64,000 bases of DNA from Vreelandella nigrificans (lineage in GTDB: Bacteria > Pseudomonadota > Gammaproteobacteria > Pseudomonadales > Halomonadaceae). Below, piece after piece: positions 25,389-34,410 of this stretch. Position numbers and translations under genes: made by a program. Location: assembly GCF_002374315.1 (NCBI RefSeq), contig NZ_NWUX01000006.1, positions 62,001 to 126,000 of the forward strand, read 5' to 3'. The notes below the pieces were generated by a model, which was not told the origin of the DNA, did not search any database, and saw nothing but the letters and a program-made list of their open reading frames with translations. Position 1 is the first letter of the stretch; each line of letters opens with the position of its first letter.

Positions 25389-27116
25389 ATGACACCCGCC
25401 TTGACCTATGATAAGTACGGAAGCGACAACAAGTACGACAGCCAGCACCGCTGGCTGCTTTCAAGCCTGCTGATTGCCATTGTGCTGCTTAGTCTGGCGC
25501 CCAGCCTGCGCCTGCTAGTAGAAGCATTGAGCGACTTAAACCAGGGGCGCCACTCTCCCCTGTGGCGGGTGCTTAATAGTGCAAGCACCTGGCGAGCATT
25601 GTGGCATAGCCTTTATACCTCAGGGCTCGGCATGCTGATTGCGCTGGTGTTAGGCAGCCTGTTCGCTTTTGCCATTACGCTCACCAATGTGCGCGGCAAA
25701 GCGTGGCTGGTGTTCTGCTTTATGCTGCCAATGATGATTCCGCCCCAGGTCACCGCGCTAAGCTGGCTACAGCTATTTGGCCCGGCCAGTCCGCTGTTAA
25801 AGAGCATTGGCATGGCACCGCCATTGGGCAGCCCGCAACCGCTCTACTCGGCGGAGGGCATCGCCCTGCTGCTAGGCATCCAAAGCGCACCGCTGGTATT
25901 TCTGGCCCTGCGCACCAGCCTACTGTCACTACCCCGAGAGCTTATTGAAGCGGCCCGCATTAGCGGTGCCAAACAGACTCAAGTATGGGGCCATATTATT
26001 CTTCCCGTGACCCGTAGCGGATTGATCGCCGGGGGCGCAATGGCGTTTATTTCTAGTCTGGGTAACTTCGGCATTCCCGCCATGCTGGGCATTCCGGCAG
26101 GCTATTTTGTACTCCCTACACTGATCTATCAGCGCATGGCCAGTTTTGGCACCGGCGTACTGGCAGAAATGGCCGCCCTGTCGCTGTTGATTGGTTTACT
26201 GGCGCTGGCCGGGGTAGCGCTGCAACAGCACTTGATGGGCCGCAGCCGCTTTGGCTTAGGCGGCCATAGCGGTCGCTCACATGATTTCACCCTGGGACGA
26301 TGGCGCACCCTGGTCACCGCGACCCTGATGGGCATCTTGCTGATTATTTTGGTCGCACCACTGGTGGCGCTGATCGTTAGCTCGTTAGTACCGGCGGTGG
26401 GCGTTCCGCTTAATGCCGATACCGCCACCCTTAACGCTTACGCCGAAGTGGTTGGTCGCCAAGGGGCAACGTGGCGGGCAGTGCGTAACAGTCTATGGCT
26501 GGCGGGCAGTGCGGCGGTGGTGCTAATGCTGTTGAGTCTGCCGTTGGCTTACCGGCTGCAACGCTTGCCAGAGCGCTGGCGCGGCGTGGTGCTCAGCGCC
26601 ATCGAGATTCCCTATGCACTCCCTGGCGTGGTACTGGCGATTGCCTGCATTCTGATATTTGTCCGCCCGCTGCCGATTATCAATGTGGCGCTGTACGGCA
26701 CTCTGGGGCTGATTTTCGTCGCTTATCTGGCGCGCTTTCTGGTGGTCTGCGTCAAGCCCGTCGCCGCTAGTTTGGCGCAGTTAGACTCTTCCCTTGAAGA
26801 GGCCGCGCAGCTGGCAGGCGCGGGCCCCTGGCGGCGGCTCAGCGGCATCATTTTACCGCTAGTAGCGCCAGCGTTATTCGCAGGCGGGCTGTTGGTATTC
26901 CTGCTGGCGGTCAATGAACTCACCGTGTCAGCGCTGCTATGGAGTGCCGGTAACGAAACCCTTGGGGTACTGATTTTCAACTTAGATCAAGGTGGCGAAA
27001 GCGTGCTGGCCTCTGCCGTTTCTGTACTGGTAGTCATCATGGTCGCTTCGCTGATGTTGGCACTTAGCTTGCTGGCACCGCGACTACCTAAAGGAGTCAT
27101 CCCATGGCAGGGCTAG
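25389..27116 (+). CDS. ABC importer permease, fused two-domain type
   Basis: Permease of 575 aa with about twelve hydrophobic segments and two EAA loops, EAARISGAKQTQVWGHIILPV near residue 190 and EEAAQLAGAGPWRRLSGIILP near residue 470. A single chain therefore supplies both halves of the channel, as in FbpB- or AepW-like systems. It begins 2 bp after the binding-protein gene and its 3' end overlaps the ATPase gene by 13 bp, all signs of one operon. Confidence 0.9.
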   Translation: MTPALTYDKYGSDNKYDSQHRWLLSSLLIAIVLLSLAPSLRLLVEALSDLNQGRHSPLWRVLNSASTWRALWHSLYTSGLGMLIALVLGSLFAFAITLTNVRGKAWLVFCFMLPMMIPPQVTALSWLQLFGPASPLLKSIGMAPPLGSPQPLYSAEGIALLLGIQSAPLVFLALRTSLLSLPRELIEAARISGAKQTQVWGHIILPVTRSGLIAGGAMAFISSLGNFGIPAMLGIPAGYFVLPTLIYQRMASFGTGVLAEMAALSLLIGLLALAGVALQQHLMGRSRFGLGGHSGRSHDFTLGRWRTLVTATLMGILLIILVAPLVALIVSSLVPAVGVPLNADTATLNAYAEVVGRQGATWRAVRNSLWLAGSAAVVLMLLSLPLAYRLQRLPERWRGVVLSAIEIPYALPGVVLAIACILIFVRPLPIINVALYGTLGLIFVAYLARFLVVCVKPVAASLAQLDSSLEEAAQLAGAGPWRRLSGIILPLVAPALFAGGLLVFLLAVNELTVSALLWSAGNETLGVLIFNLDQGGESVLASAVSVLVVIMVASLMLALSLLAPRLPKGVIPWQG

Positions 27117-28150
27117 CTATTGATCGCGTAACTAAACGCTTTGGCGAGCACACCGCCGTGGATGCACTGTCACTGGAAATTAAACCAGGTGAATTTGTTG
27201 CGCTACTTGGCCCTAGTGGCTGCGGAAAAACCACCATGCTGCGTATGCTGGCGGGCTTTGAAACGGTCGATGAAGGCCGTATTCAGCTAGCCGATCGTAC
27301 CCTGGCAAGCGCCGATACGCATGTGCCGCCTGAGCAGCGCCATATGGCCATGGTGTTTCAATCCTATGCCCTGTGGCCGCATATGAGCGTTGCGGACAAC
27401 GTCGGCTACCCCATCAAACTGCGCGGTTTACGTGGTACAGCCTATCAACTAAAGGTTCAGCAAGCGCTGGCCCTGGTAGAGCTTGAGGCTTACGCCGAGC
27501 GCATGCCCCAAGCATTAAGCGGCGGACAGCGCCAGCGCGTCGCCCTGGCACGCTGCTTAGTGAGCGACCCTTCAGTAGTGCTGCTGGATGAACCATTGGC
27601 CAACCTTGACCGCCATTTGCGCGCCACCATGGAACACAGCTTCCGCGACTTTCACCAGCGCACCGGCGCCACCCTGGTCTACGTCACCCACGACCAGAGC
27701 GAAGCCATGGCACTGGCAGACAAAATTGCCGTTATGAAAGCGGGTCAACTGGTTCAGTGGGGCACGCCGGAAACCCTTTACAGTAAACCGCGCACGGTAT
27801 GGGTAGCGGGCTTTATCGGTCAGGGCAGTCAATTAAAGGTCGCGGCCGGACACCCTGGAAAGCATTTGGAGGGCGCTGATCTGATGCGTGGGTTGAACGC
27901 TATTGCCACTGAGCGTACCCAATCGGTTCTGGTACGCCCGGAACATATTCAAATTAGCACCCAAACGCCAGCTGCTAACCAGCTTGCCGCCCAGGTAGAG
28001 AGCGTTATTTTCCGTGGCGAGCGCTATGAACTTAGCCTGCGCCTACCCAGCGGCGAAACGCTGCTGGCTTACCATCACAGCGCGCCTGACCCTGGCAGCC
28101 AGGTTGCCGTTAGCCTTCATCAGGGCTGGTGTTTGGAGCCTGACCAATGA
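27104..28150 (+). CDS. ABC importer ATPase (PotA/FbpC type)
   Basis: ATPase of 348 aa. Walker A is GPSGCGKTT, followed by the Q-loop MVFQSYALWPHMSVADNVGYP, signature LSGGQRQRVALARC, Walker B VVLLDEPLANLD and switch VTHDQSEAMAL. A TOBE region follows (VLVRPEHIQI). It overlaps the permease gene upstream and the hydrolase gene downstream (ATGA at 28147). Confidence 0.9.
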   Translation: MAGLAIDRVTKRFGEHTAVDALSLEIKPGEFVALLGPSGCGKTTMLRMLAGFETVDEGRIQLADRTLASADTHVPPEQRHMAMVFQSYALWPHMSVADNVGYPIKLRGLRGTAYQLKVQQALALVELEAYAERMPQALSGGQRQRVALARCLVSDPSVVLLDEPLANLDRHLRATMEHSFRDFHQRTGATLVYVTHDQSEAMALADKIAVMKAGQLVQWGTPETLYSKPRTVWVAGFIGQGSQLKVAAGHPGKHLEGADLMRGLNAIATERTQSVLVRPEHIQISTQTPAANQLAAQVESVIFRGERYELSLRLPSGETLLAYHHSAPDPGSQVAVSLHQGWCLEPDQ

Positions 28151-29238
28151 GTGTCAACGTTGAGGTGCTTAGTGGATTAGGCGATAAGGGGCCTGCTGCC
28201 ATCGTGGTTGAAGCCCAGGGAAAACGCCTGCTGCTGGACGCAGGCGGTGCGCTCCACCCTGGTGACCCCATCACTTGGGCGAACGCACTGGATGTGGATG
28301 CCGTACTAATCAGCCACGACCACATTGACCATATCGGCGGCGTGGCCGAACTAGCAAAGAACGTGCCGCTTTATTGCACACCGTTAGTCGCTAAATCGTT
28401 GCCCAAAAGCCGGTTATGGCGGCCGCTGCCGGAACGGGGCACGCTTGAAATAGAAGGCATCACCGTCACCACCGGCCAAGCGGGCCACTCCCTAGGCGGC
28501 GTATGGCTACACTTAGCCGTCGGCAACGGCGTATTTTACAGCGGCGATGCCTGCTTTGAGTCGGCGGTGTTTCCGTTTGATACGCCACCAAAAGCGGCTG
28601 TAGCGCTACTGGATGCCTCCTACGGCAGCTACGACCAGCCCCAAGCACATTGTATTCAAGCCATCAGCGAACAGCTTTTTCAGCCGCTGGCCTTCCCAGT
28701 CCCTGAAACCGGTCGTGGGTTAGAAATGGCGCTATGGCTGGCTGATGAGGCTGAAGCGCGAGGGTTAACACTCGCCATCGACGCCGATATTCGCACCAAC
28801 CTTGCCGCCCTGCTGGCAATGCCTGAGGCGCTGCGGCGTCCTGGCATTGATGCCGCTATCGCCAAGGTATTGGCACGAGGAGACGATAAAAATGCCACGC
28901 TAAGACTAGTGCGTGATCGCGATGACACCCCGCAACAGTGGCCCGACCACCGCCTGCTCCACACCGGTTATCTAACCCCGGATCGCCGCGCCCAGCTAGC
29001 GGTGGGCAAGATAAGCTGGCAGCGCTGGAATGTGCACCTGCGCGCGTCACACCTGGTGGCGCTCGCTGATCAGCTAGGCGCTACTCAAGTAGTGCCGCTA
29101 TTTACTCAGCTTAGCGATAGCGAATTAAAGGCGTGGCGTGGGCTGCTAACCAACCGCCTCTGCACTGCTCAGCGCTTCACAGCCAATACTCGTTTGAACA
29201 CTCACTCTTGTTTAGGAAGTTTTGCATGTCCACAGTAA
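28147..29238 (+). CDS. metallo-beta-lactamase-fold hydrolase
   Basis: Protein of 363 aa, longer than simple hydrolases of this fold. Metal ligands are SHDHIDHIGG (HxHxDH), a His in GQAGHSLGG and the bridging Asp in YSGDACFES. The N-terminal VLSGLGDKGPAAIVVEAQGKRLLLDAGG is the usual first strand set. The start overlaps the ATPase stop (ATGA), so it is translated with the importer. I infer a cytoplasmic phosphodiesterase or similar hydrolase acting on the imported compound. A lactonase or RNase-like role cannot be excluded. Confidence 0.8.
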   Translation: MSVNVEVLSGLGDKGPAAIVVEAQGKRLLLDAGGALHPGDPITWANALDVDAVLISHDHIDHIGGVAELAKNVPLYCTPLVAKSLPKSRLWRPLPERGTLEIEGITVTTGQAGHSLGGVWLHLAVGNGVFYSGDACFESAVFPFDTPPKAAVALLDASYGSYDQPQAHCIQAISEQLFQPLAFPVPETGRGLEMALWLADEAEARGLTLAIDADIRTNLAALLAMPEALRRPGIDAAIAKVLARGDDKNATLRLVRDRDDTPQQWPDHRLLHTGYLTPDRRAQLAVGKISWQRWNVHLRASHLVALADQLGATQVVPLFTQLSDSELKAWRGLLTNRLCTAQRFTANTRLNTHSCLGSFACPQ

Positions 29239-29672
29239 TTGTCGATGTCGACGGTACCTTAGCCGAATTTCACCCCCACCAGGTCAGCGACTGGGTGCTA
29301 GGCAGCCAGAAACAGTGGGAGCCCTTCTTTGCTCATATGGCCGAAGCGCCGGTGATCGAAGCGGTGGCTAAGCTGGTCAAAATTCTTAAAGCCCAGGGCC
29401 AGCAGATCGTTATCTGCAGTGATCGCCCCGACAGCCACCGTGAGCATACCCAACGCTGGTTGGAGCGCCACACCATCCCTTTCGATGCCATGTACCTGCG
29501 CCCTGAAGGCGATGATCATGTGGATGATGAAGCTGTTAAGGAAGCCCTACTCAGCACCATGCGTAACGATGGGTTTGAGCCCTGGCTAGTGCTGGATGAC
29601 CGTGATGCGGTGGTGGCCCAGTGGCGCGCCCTCGGGCTTACTTGCCTCCAGTGCGCGCCGGGGGATTTTTAA
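29226..29672 (+). CDS. HAD-family phosphatase, polynucleotide-kinase phosphatase-like
   Basis: Small HAD protein of 148 aa. Motif I is IVDVDGTLAEF, motif II is IVICSDRPD, and the acidic motif IV is WLVLDDRDAVVAQW. The pattern is close to the stand-alone phosphatase domain of polynucleotide kinases. The ATG at 29226 has TAGGAAG upstream and lies inside the last codons of the hydrolase gene. As the last gene of the importer operon it probably removes a phosphate from the imported or hydrolysed compound. Its stop overlaps that of the convergent MFS gene. Confidence 0.8.
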   Translation: MSTVIVDVDGTLAEFHPHQVSDWVLGSQKQWEPFFAHMAEAPVIEAVAKLVKILKAQGQQIVICSDRPDSHREHTQRWLERHTIPFDAMYLRPEGDDHVDDEAVKEALLSTMRNDGFEPWLVLDDRDAVVAQWRALGLTCLQCAPGDF

Positions 29673-30832
29673 GCGTTTGCCAGTCTGATTCGGTATTGCC
29701 ACACCAGCACCGCCAAGGGAATCAGCGCGATGGGGATCAACACTAGGTTAAGTGTCGCCCAGCCTAAGCCGCTGACCAAGGGCCCAGCGAGCAACGCAGT
29801 GATCGCAGCGGTGCCAAACACTAAAAACTCGTTGGCGGCCTGGGTACGCGCTTTATCCTCTGGCCGGTAGCTTTCGGTGAGCAGTCCGGTGGCAGGCAAG
29901 AAGGTGAAGTTCCACCCCAAACCCAGCAAAATAAGTGCCACGTTGAAGCCCGCCAAACCGACACCCCATTGTGCGACCAGAGCACTCGCTACCAGCAACA
30001 GACAGCCGGCCACAATCACCTGCTTGGCACCGAAGCGAGTGGCTAAATGGCCAGTGAAGAACGAGGGTAAAAACATCGCGACCACGTGCCACTGAATGGT
30101 CATTGAAACGTGGTTAAAGTGGTGCCCTGCCCCCGCCATGGCGAGCGGTGTGGCGGTCATGGCCAGGTTCATCACGCCATAACCAACCATCGCCGCGCTT
30201 ACCGCCACAATAAACCCAGGCTGGCTGAGTATTTTTCGCAGCGGAAGCCCGGTTCCTTCACCGTGGGTGCGTGAAGCAGGTGGTAAGCGCGTTATGGTCA
30301 ATACCAACAGTGCCAGCGCATAAAGTGCGGCCAGGCCGACAAAGCTGCCCAGAAAGGGTACGTCGCCCAGCTCACGGCTCACCCTTGACAACCACGGCCC
30401 AGCAAACGCAGCCAGCACGCCACCGCCCATCACCAAACCAATCGCTCGGTCACGCAGGTTAACGGGGGCCGCTTCCACCGCTGCAAAGCGATATAGTTGG
30501 CCAAAGCCAATACCGATACCAATCAGCCAGGTCGCCAGCAGAAATAGTCCAAAATGCTCGCCGATTAGCGCCTGAACCGCCACCACTGCCCCGATCAACC
30601 CAACCAGATTGCCTAGAAAAAAACCACGCTTACGGCCTAGCTTGGCCATAATCAAAGAGGCCGGAATGGTCGCGCACATCAGCCCCAACCACTGGGTGGC
30701 AACCGGCGCCGTAGACCAAGAGGCGCTAGGGGCCAACGAGGCTCCAATTAGCGGCGAGACGGCAATCAATAATACGCTGCCAGTGACCAGCAGCGCTTGG
30801 CAGAGCGATAGCAGTGAGACGGTTAAAGGCAT
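29669..30832 (-). CDS. MFS transporter
   Basis: Membrane protein of 387 aa with about twelve hydrophobic helices. The major facilitator loop 2-3 signature appears as MAKLGRKRGFFLGNLVG. Its start lies within the last codons of a DJ-1/AraC regulator gene, so the two are co-transcribed. The family includes drug and metabolite exporters. No substrate can be read. Confidence 0.88.
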   Translation of the reverse strand: MPLTVSLLSLCQALLVTGSVLLIAVSPLIGASLAPSASWSTAPVATQWLGLMCATIPASLIMAKLGRKRGFFLGNLVGLIGAVVAVQALIGEHFGLFLLATWLIGIGIGFGQLYRFAAVEAAPVNLRDRAIGLVMGGGVLAAFAGPWLSRVSRELGDVPFLGSFVGLAALYALALLVLTITRLPPASRTHGEGTGLPLRKILSQPGFIVAVSAAMVGYGVMNLAMTATPLAMAGAGHHFNHVSMTIQWHVVAMFLPSFFTGHLATRFGAKQVIVAGCLLLVASALVAQWGVGLAGFNVALILLGLGWNFTFLPATGLLTESYRPEDKARTQAANEFLVFGTAAITALLAGPLVSGLGWATLNLVLIPIALIPLAVLVWQYRIRLANA

Positions 30833-31902
30833 AAGACACTCTCCTGAGAGGAAGCCGCATAAGAGGAAGCAAAGCGCTGACGATAGACCGAGGGCGACAC
30901 GCCATAGTGGCGCTGAAACTGGCGGCGCAGCTGCTCGGCACCACCCAGCCGCCAGCGTTGTGCCAAACGCTCAAGGGATAAACTTTCACGCTCGCTGAGC
31001 AGCGCCAGGCGCGCTTGTTCAAGGCGTAGCTGGGTCAGGTAGGCGCCGGGGGTAGTATTTAAGTGGCGCCTAAATAGCCGGGTGAGATGACGGGGGGAAA
31101 CCGCCATCAGCTCGGCCATACTTTCAAGCCCATGATCGACGCTGGGGTCAGCGTGTAATTGATCCAGCAAGCGGCGCAGAGGCCCAGCCTCCTGCTGACT
31201 GCGCAATACCTCGCTGAACTGGGACTGCCCACCTGGGCGCTGCAAAAACACCACTAGCTCGCGGGCGACTCTCCCTGCAAGCTCAGCCCCGTGATCCGCC
31301 TCTACCAGCGACAGCGCCAAATCAATCCCCGCCGTTACGCCAGCGCTGGTATAGCGACTGTTGCTTTCGACATACAACGCCTCAGGTTCGACGCTAAGCG
31401 CGGGGTATTCCTCAGCTAATTGCTGAGCATGGCGCCAATGGGTGGTGACGCGACAACCATCCAGCAATCCTGCTGCGGCTAACAGAAATGCCCCAGAGCA
31501 GATAGACCCCAAGCGTCTGACGTTTGGGGCAACCTCACAGAGCACTTTTTTGACAGCGACGCTATTGCGCTGCTGCATCACTCCACTGCCGCCCGCTACC
31601 AGCAGCGTATCCAGAGGCTGTAACTGATGGAGCTGGTGAAAGGTATGCGTAGCATGTACCGCTAACCCACCGTTGGTAGTTACCGGGCCTGCGGCATCGG
31701 CAACCAGGGTAAGCTGGTAGAGCGGCTTAGGGCTCAACTCATTGGCACTGGCAAAGACCTGCCAGGGCCCGCTCACATCTAACAGTTGGCAATCAGGGTA
31801 GGCAAATAGGGCAACATGGCGAGTCACGGTCTCTCTCCGCTGGTGGGGTATCGAAGCATTAGAGAGAGTGTCGGCGCTACGACTCATGTCGGCAAGGACC
31901 AT
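30823..31902 (-). CDS. AraC-type regulator with DJ-1/PfpI-like N-terminal domain
   Basis: Regulator of 359 aa. The N-terminal part is a class I glutamine amidotransferase-like domain (VALFAYPDCQLLDVSGPWQVF, with the nucleophile-elbow block SICSGAFLLAAAGLLDG). The C-terminal ~100 aa carry two HTH motifs of the AraC family (MAELMAVSPRHLTRLFRRHL and LAQRWRLGGAEQLRRQFQRHYG). This is the FtrA/GATase1-AraC arrangement. AGGTGGGG lies just before the ATG. It overlaps the MFS gene and probably controls it. Confidence 0.9.
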   Translation of the reverse strand: MVLADMSRSADTLSNASIPHQRRETVTRHVALFAYPDCQLLDVSGPWQVFASANELSPKPLYQLTLVADAAGPVTTNGGLAVHATHTFHQLHQLQPLDTLLVAGGSGVMQQRNSVAVKKVLCEVAPNVRRLGSICSGAFLLAAAGLLDGCRVTTHWRHAQQLAEEYPALSVEPEALYVESNSRYTSAGVTAGIDLALSLVEADHGAELAGRVARELVVFLQRPGGQSQFSEVLRSQQEAGPLRRLLDQLHADPSVDHGLESMAELMAVSPRHLTRLFRRHLNTTPGAYLTQLRLEQARLALLSERESLSLERLAQRWRLGGAEQLRRQFQRHYGVSPSVYRQRFASSYAASSQESVLCL

Positions 31903-31998
31903 TACCCCACCTAAAAAGACTTATGTATAATTAGCAGACACTTACTAAACTGAACCATTTACTTCTCTTAGTGTTAAGGTAAAACCACTTATAGAACG

Positions 31999-32472
31999 AT
32001 GGAGAAAGTCGCTTTGAACACATCTACCGTTACCAACGGCATCACCGCCACCGAGCTATATAATTTAGTAAGCCAACCAGCTTCCAGCAGTAGTGAAAAC
32101 GCTAGCCTTGAGTGGCCCCAGGCCACGATTAGCCTGGATGAAACAAACCAGACGCTAATCTGGGAGCTTCATGATTACGGCAACTTGCCGATTACCCTGT
32201 CGCGAAGCGAAAATGAGTGGATAGCGATGGCACCTATCGTTGCCGTAGAGAGCATCACGAATACTGTCGAGCTGAACGAAGTTCTGCTACGCCAGGGTAT
32301 TTCATTACCACTGGCATCTGTTGGTATTGTCGAGATCGATGGCCACGATTTTTATGTGGCTTACGGGCAGCTATTTGGCGATTCCAAACTTGAATCAATC
32401 TGCGCGGAACTACACGCTACAGCAGGTGCTGCGATGGAAGTTGCCGAACTGATACAAACGCATTTCGTTTAA
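31999..32472 (+). CDS. yjfI: DUF2170 protein, YjfI-like
   Basis: Soluble acidic protein of up to 157 aa, matching in size and position the YjfI/DUF2170 family that heads the yjfIJKLMC operon of E. coli. No catalytic motif is visible. The ATG at 31999 has no ribosome site. A TTG at 32014 is preceded by GGAGAAAG and may be the real start. The next gene is a PspA homologue, 82 bp away. Role unknown; the context points to a membrane-stress complex. Confidence 0.75.
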   Translation: MEKVALNTSTVTNGITATELYNLVSQPASSSSENASLEWPQATISLDETNQTLIWELHDYGNLPITLSRSENEWIAMAPIVAVESITNTVELNEVLLRQGISLPLASVGIVEIDGHDFYVAYGQLFGDSKLESICAELHATAGAAMEVAELIQTHFV

Positions 32473-32479
32473 CGTATAC

Positions 32480-32494
32480 AATAGATTATCTATT
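32480..32494. promoter_or_regulatory. 15-bp palindrome between yjfI and yjfJ
   Basis: AATAGAT-T-ATCTATT is a perfect palindrome just after the yjfI stop. It could be an operator for an internal promoter of the pspA-like gene, or a weak RNA hairpin. No matching regulator is recognised. Confidence 0.45.
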
Positions 32495-32554
32495 ATCAGT
32501 GCCACTGTTATTAACTAATGTCGCTATCGCGGTGACATATAAGTGAGATCAATT

Positions 32555-33250
32555 ATGTTAAGCAAAATTATGACGGCCCTGCGTGGTAAAGCCAATGAAA
32601 CCGGCCAAGCGGTCGTAGACTCGCAAGCACTGCGTATTTTAGACCAGGAAATTCGCGATTCAGAAAACCACCTTAGTAAATCCAAAACGGAACTCACCCG
32701 CCTGATGGGGCTGCGTCAGCTAAACAGCAATAAAGCGGACACACTAGAAAGTAAAATTACTGAGCTGGAAAAAAGTGCTGAAGCTGCTTTAGATAAAGGC
32801 GAGGAAGCACTGGCGATGGAAGTCGCTGAGCGTATGGTAGCACTACAGGATGATCTTGAAGCCGAGCGTGCAATTGTGGGCGAGTACGATGCCAGCATCG
32901 AAAAACTGCGTGGCGCAATTCGTAGTACCGACAACCAACTGCGCCAGCTTAAGCAACAGGTTAGTGTAGTTAAAGCCACTGAGTCTGCACAAAAAGCGCA
33001 ATCCGCCGTAGCTGCTCGTCACTCGGGCCAGAACAGCGCCATGAGCAGTGCGATGGAATCACTAGAGCGCATAAAAGAGCGCCAACAACTTAACTCTGCG
33101 CAAATGCAAGCTGCCGACGATATGGCCGCAGAAGAGAGTGGCAGCTCACTGGAGGCACGTCTTAAAGCGGCGGGCATCGGCGGTTCACAGCGAAAGGCGG
33201 ATGACGTGCTGACTCGTCTCAAAGCCAAGAAGAACACTACCCAGGAATAA
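32555..33250 (+). CDS. yjfJ: PspA/IM30 family protein, YjfJ-like
   Basis: Protein of 231 aa, almost entirely helical and charged, with long coiled coils (about residues 25-140). This is the build of PspA/IM30/Vipp1 membrane-remodelling proteins of the ESCRT-III superfamily. The N-terminus (MLSKIMTALRGKANETGQAV) is an amphipathic helix suited to membrane binding. It has a C-terminal tail ending in DDVLTRLKAKK. The ATG at 32555 is chosen for its N-terminal match to the family over a GTG at 32543. It follows yjfI and precedes a K+ channel-like gene. Confidence 0.88.
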   Translation: MLSKIMTALRGKANETGQAVVDSQALRILDQEIRDSENHLSKSKTELTRLMGLRQLNSNKADTLESKITELEKSAEAALDKGEEALAMEVAERMVALQDDLEAERAIVGEYDASIEKLRGAIRSTDNQLRQLKQQVSVVKATESAQKAQSAVAARHSGQNSAMSSAMESLERIKERQQLNSAQMQAADDMAAEESGSSLEARLKAAGIGGSQRKADDVLTRLKAKKNTTQE

Positions 33251-33287
33251 TCCGTACGACCACCCAAACAACTAACCCACTGATGTT

Positions 33288-33310
33288 GCCCGCCGTCTAT
33301 ATCGGCGGGC
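33288..33310 (+). other. GC-rich RNA hairpin upstream of the channel gene
   Basis: GCCCGCCG (33288-33295) and CGGCGGGC (33303-33310) form an 8-bp perfect stem with a 7-nt loop. No T-run follows, so it is not a standard terminator. It lies between the pspA-like gene and the GTG used for the channel gene. It may limit read-through or protect the upstream message. Confidence 0.65.
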
Positions 33311-33330
33311 CTAGTTCAAAGGGGCATCCA

Positions 33331-34410
33331 GTGCCTGTTTTTTTACGTCTGATCAAGGCGCTTCAGGCGTCTACGATCAAAGTTAGTTGGACATTTCTGT
33401 TCTTGATGGTGGTTTGCCATTCGGCTCTATCCTGGGCCTTCATGGCACTAAGCAATGAAGCGGTTGCAAACACGCTGGGGACATGGGTGTATTTTTACGT
33501 CACCACTGCCACGACTGTGGGTTACGGTGATTACAGCCCAGTCACACCGGGTGGACAATGGGCCGCCGCCTTATGGGTAATTCCTGGCGGCATTATATTG
33601 TTTGCCAGTTTGATCGGCAAAGCTACGGCTAATATTAGTTCAACATGGAGAATGCTGGTGCAAGGCAACGCTAATTACAGCAGCCTTTGCGGGCATACGC
33701 TTGTCATCGGTTGGCACGGTGAGCCAACGGCTCAAATTATTCGCATTCTGCAAGCCGACCCAAATCTTCCCGATGATATAGTGCTATGCGTGACTAAAGA
33801 TATCGACAATCCATTGCCTGGCAGCATCAAATTTGTCAAAGGTGATAGTTTCTCGAATCCGGAATTGCTGGCACGTGCCGGAATTCAGGGAGCCAATCGG
33901 GTCATTATCTACGATGAGGCCGATGAGCGTGTGGCCACTATTGCTTTGTCGGTTTTTGATCAAAAGCCCCCCAACTGCCATGTTGTCGCTCACTGCGATA
34001 ATCCTGCTACAGCCAACATGTTGCGCCGCACATTGCCAGGCATAGAGTGCACCCAAGGTCTATCGATTGAGATGCTGGTTCGTTCTGCGACTGATGCGGG
34101 CATCAGTCGTGTGGTCAATGAGCTGCTCGCCATTGATCACGGCGCAACCCAGTTCCAAGGGTGCTTGCCCGATACTCTACCGGCCGATCAAAAGGTTTGC
34201 TACGGAGAGCTGATGAACCTAGCAAAATCACGTGACAACGTGACACTACTGGGCGTATGGCGACCCTCTACTCAAACTCAGCAACTGCTCAACCCACCGG
34301 CTGATTTTATGGTGGGCAAAGGAGATACCCTTTATTACATGGGTAATAAACGACTGACCGAGGAAGAACTTACTACCTTGTTTATGTCTGCCGTCCAAGG
34401 AGCTAGCTGA
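33331..34410 (+). CDS. potassium channel-like protein with TrkA-N/RCK-type domain
   Basis: Protein of about 359 aa. Two hydrophobic helices flank a pore loop with the K+ selectivity filter TTVGYGD. A cytoplasmic nucleotide-binding RCK/TrkA-N-like region follows (LVIGWHGEPTAQIIRIL, a second strand block, IIYDEADERVATIALS). A GTG at 33331 is used because AAAGGGG lies 7 bp before it. The ATG at 33283 would place the GC hairpin inside the gene. Its stop overlaps the yjfK start (TGATG). The E. coli yjf operon has no channel gene at this place. The product probably links ion flux or membrane potential to the PspA-type response. Confidence 0.8.
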   Translation: MPVFLRLIKALQASTIKVSWTFLFLMVVCHSALSWAFMALSNEAVANTLGTWVYFYVTTATTVGYGDYSPVTPGGQWAAALWVIPGGIILFASLIGKATANISSTWRMLVQGNANYSSLCGHTLVIGWHGEPTAQIIRILQADPNLPDDIVLCVTKDIDNPLPGSIKFVKGDSFSNPELLARAGIQGANRVIIYDEADERVATIALSVFDQKPPNCHVVAHCDNPATANMLRRTLPGIECTQGLSIEMLVRSATDAGISRVVNELLAIDHGATQFQGCLPDTLPADQKVCYGELMNLAKSRDNVTLLGVWRPSTQTQQLLNPPADFMVGKGDTLYYMGNKRLTEEELTTLFMSAVQGAS

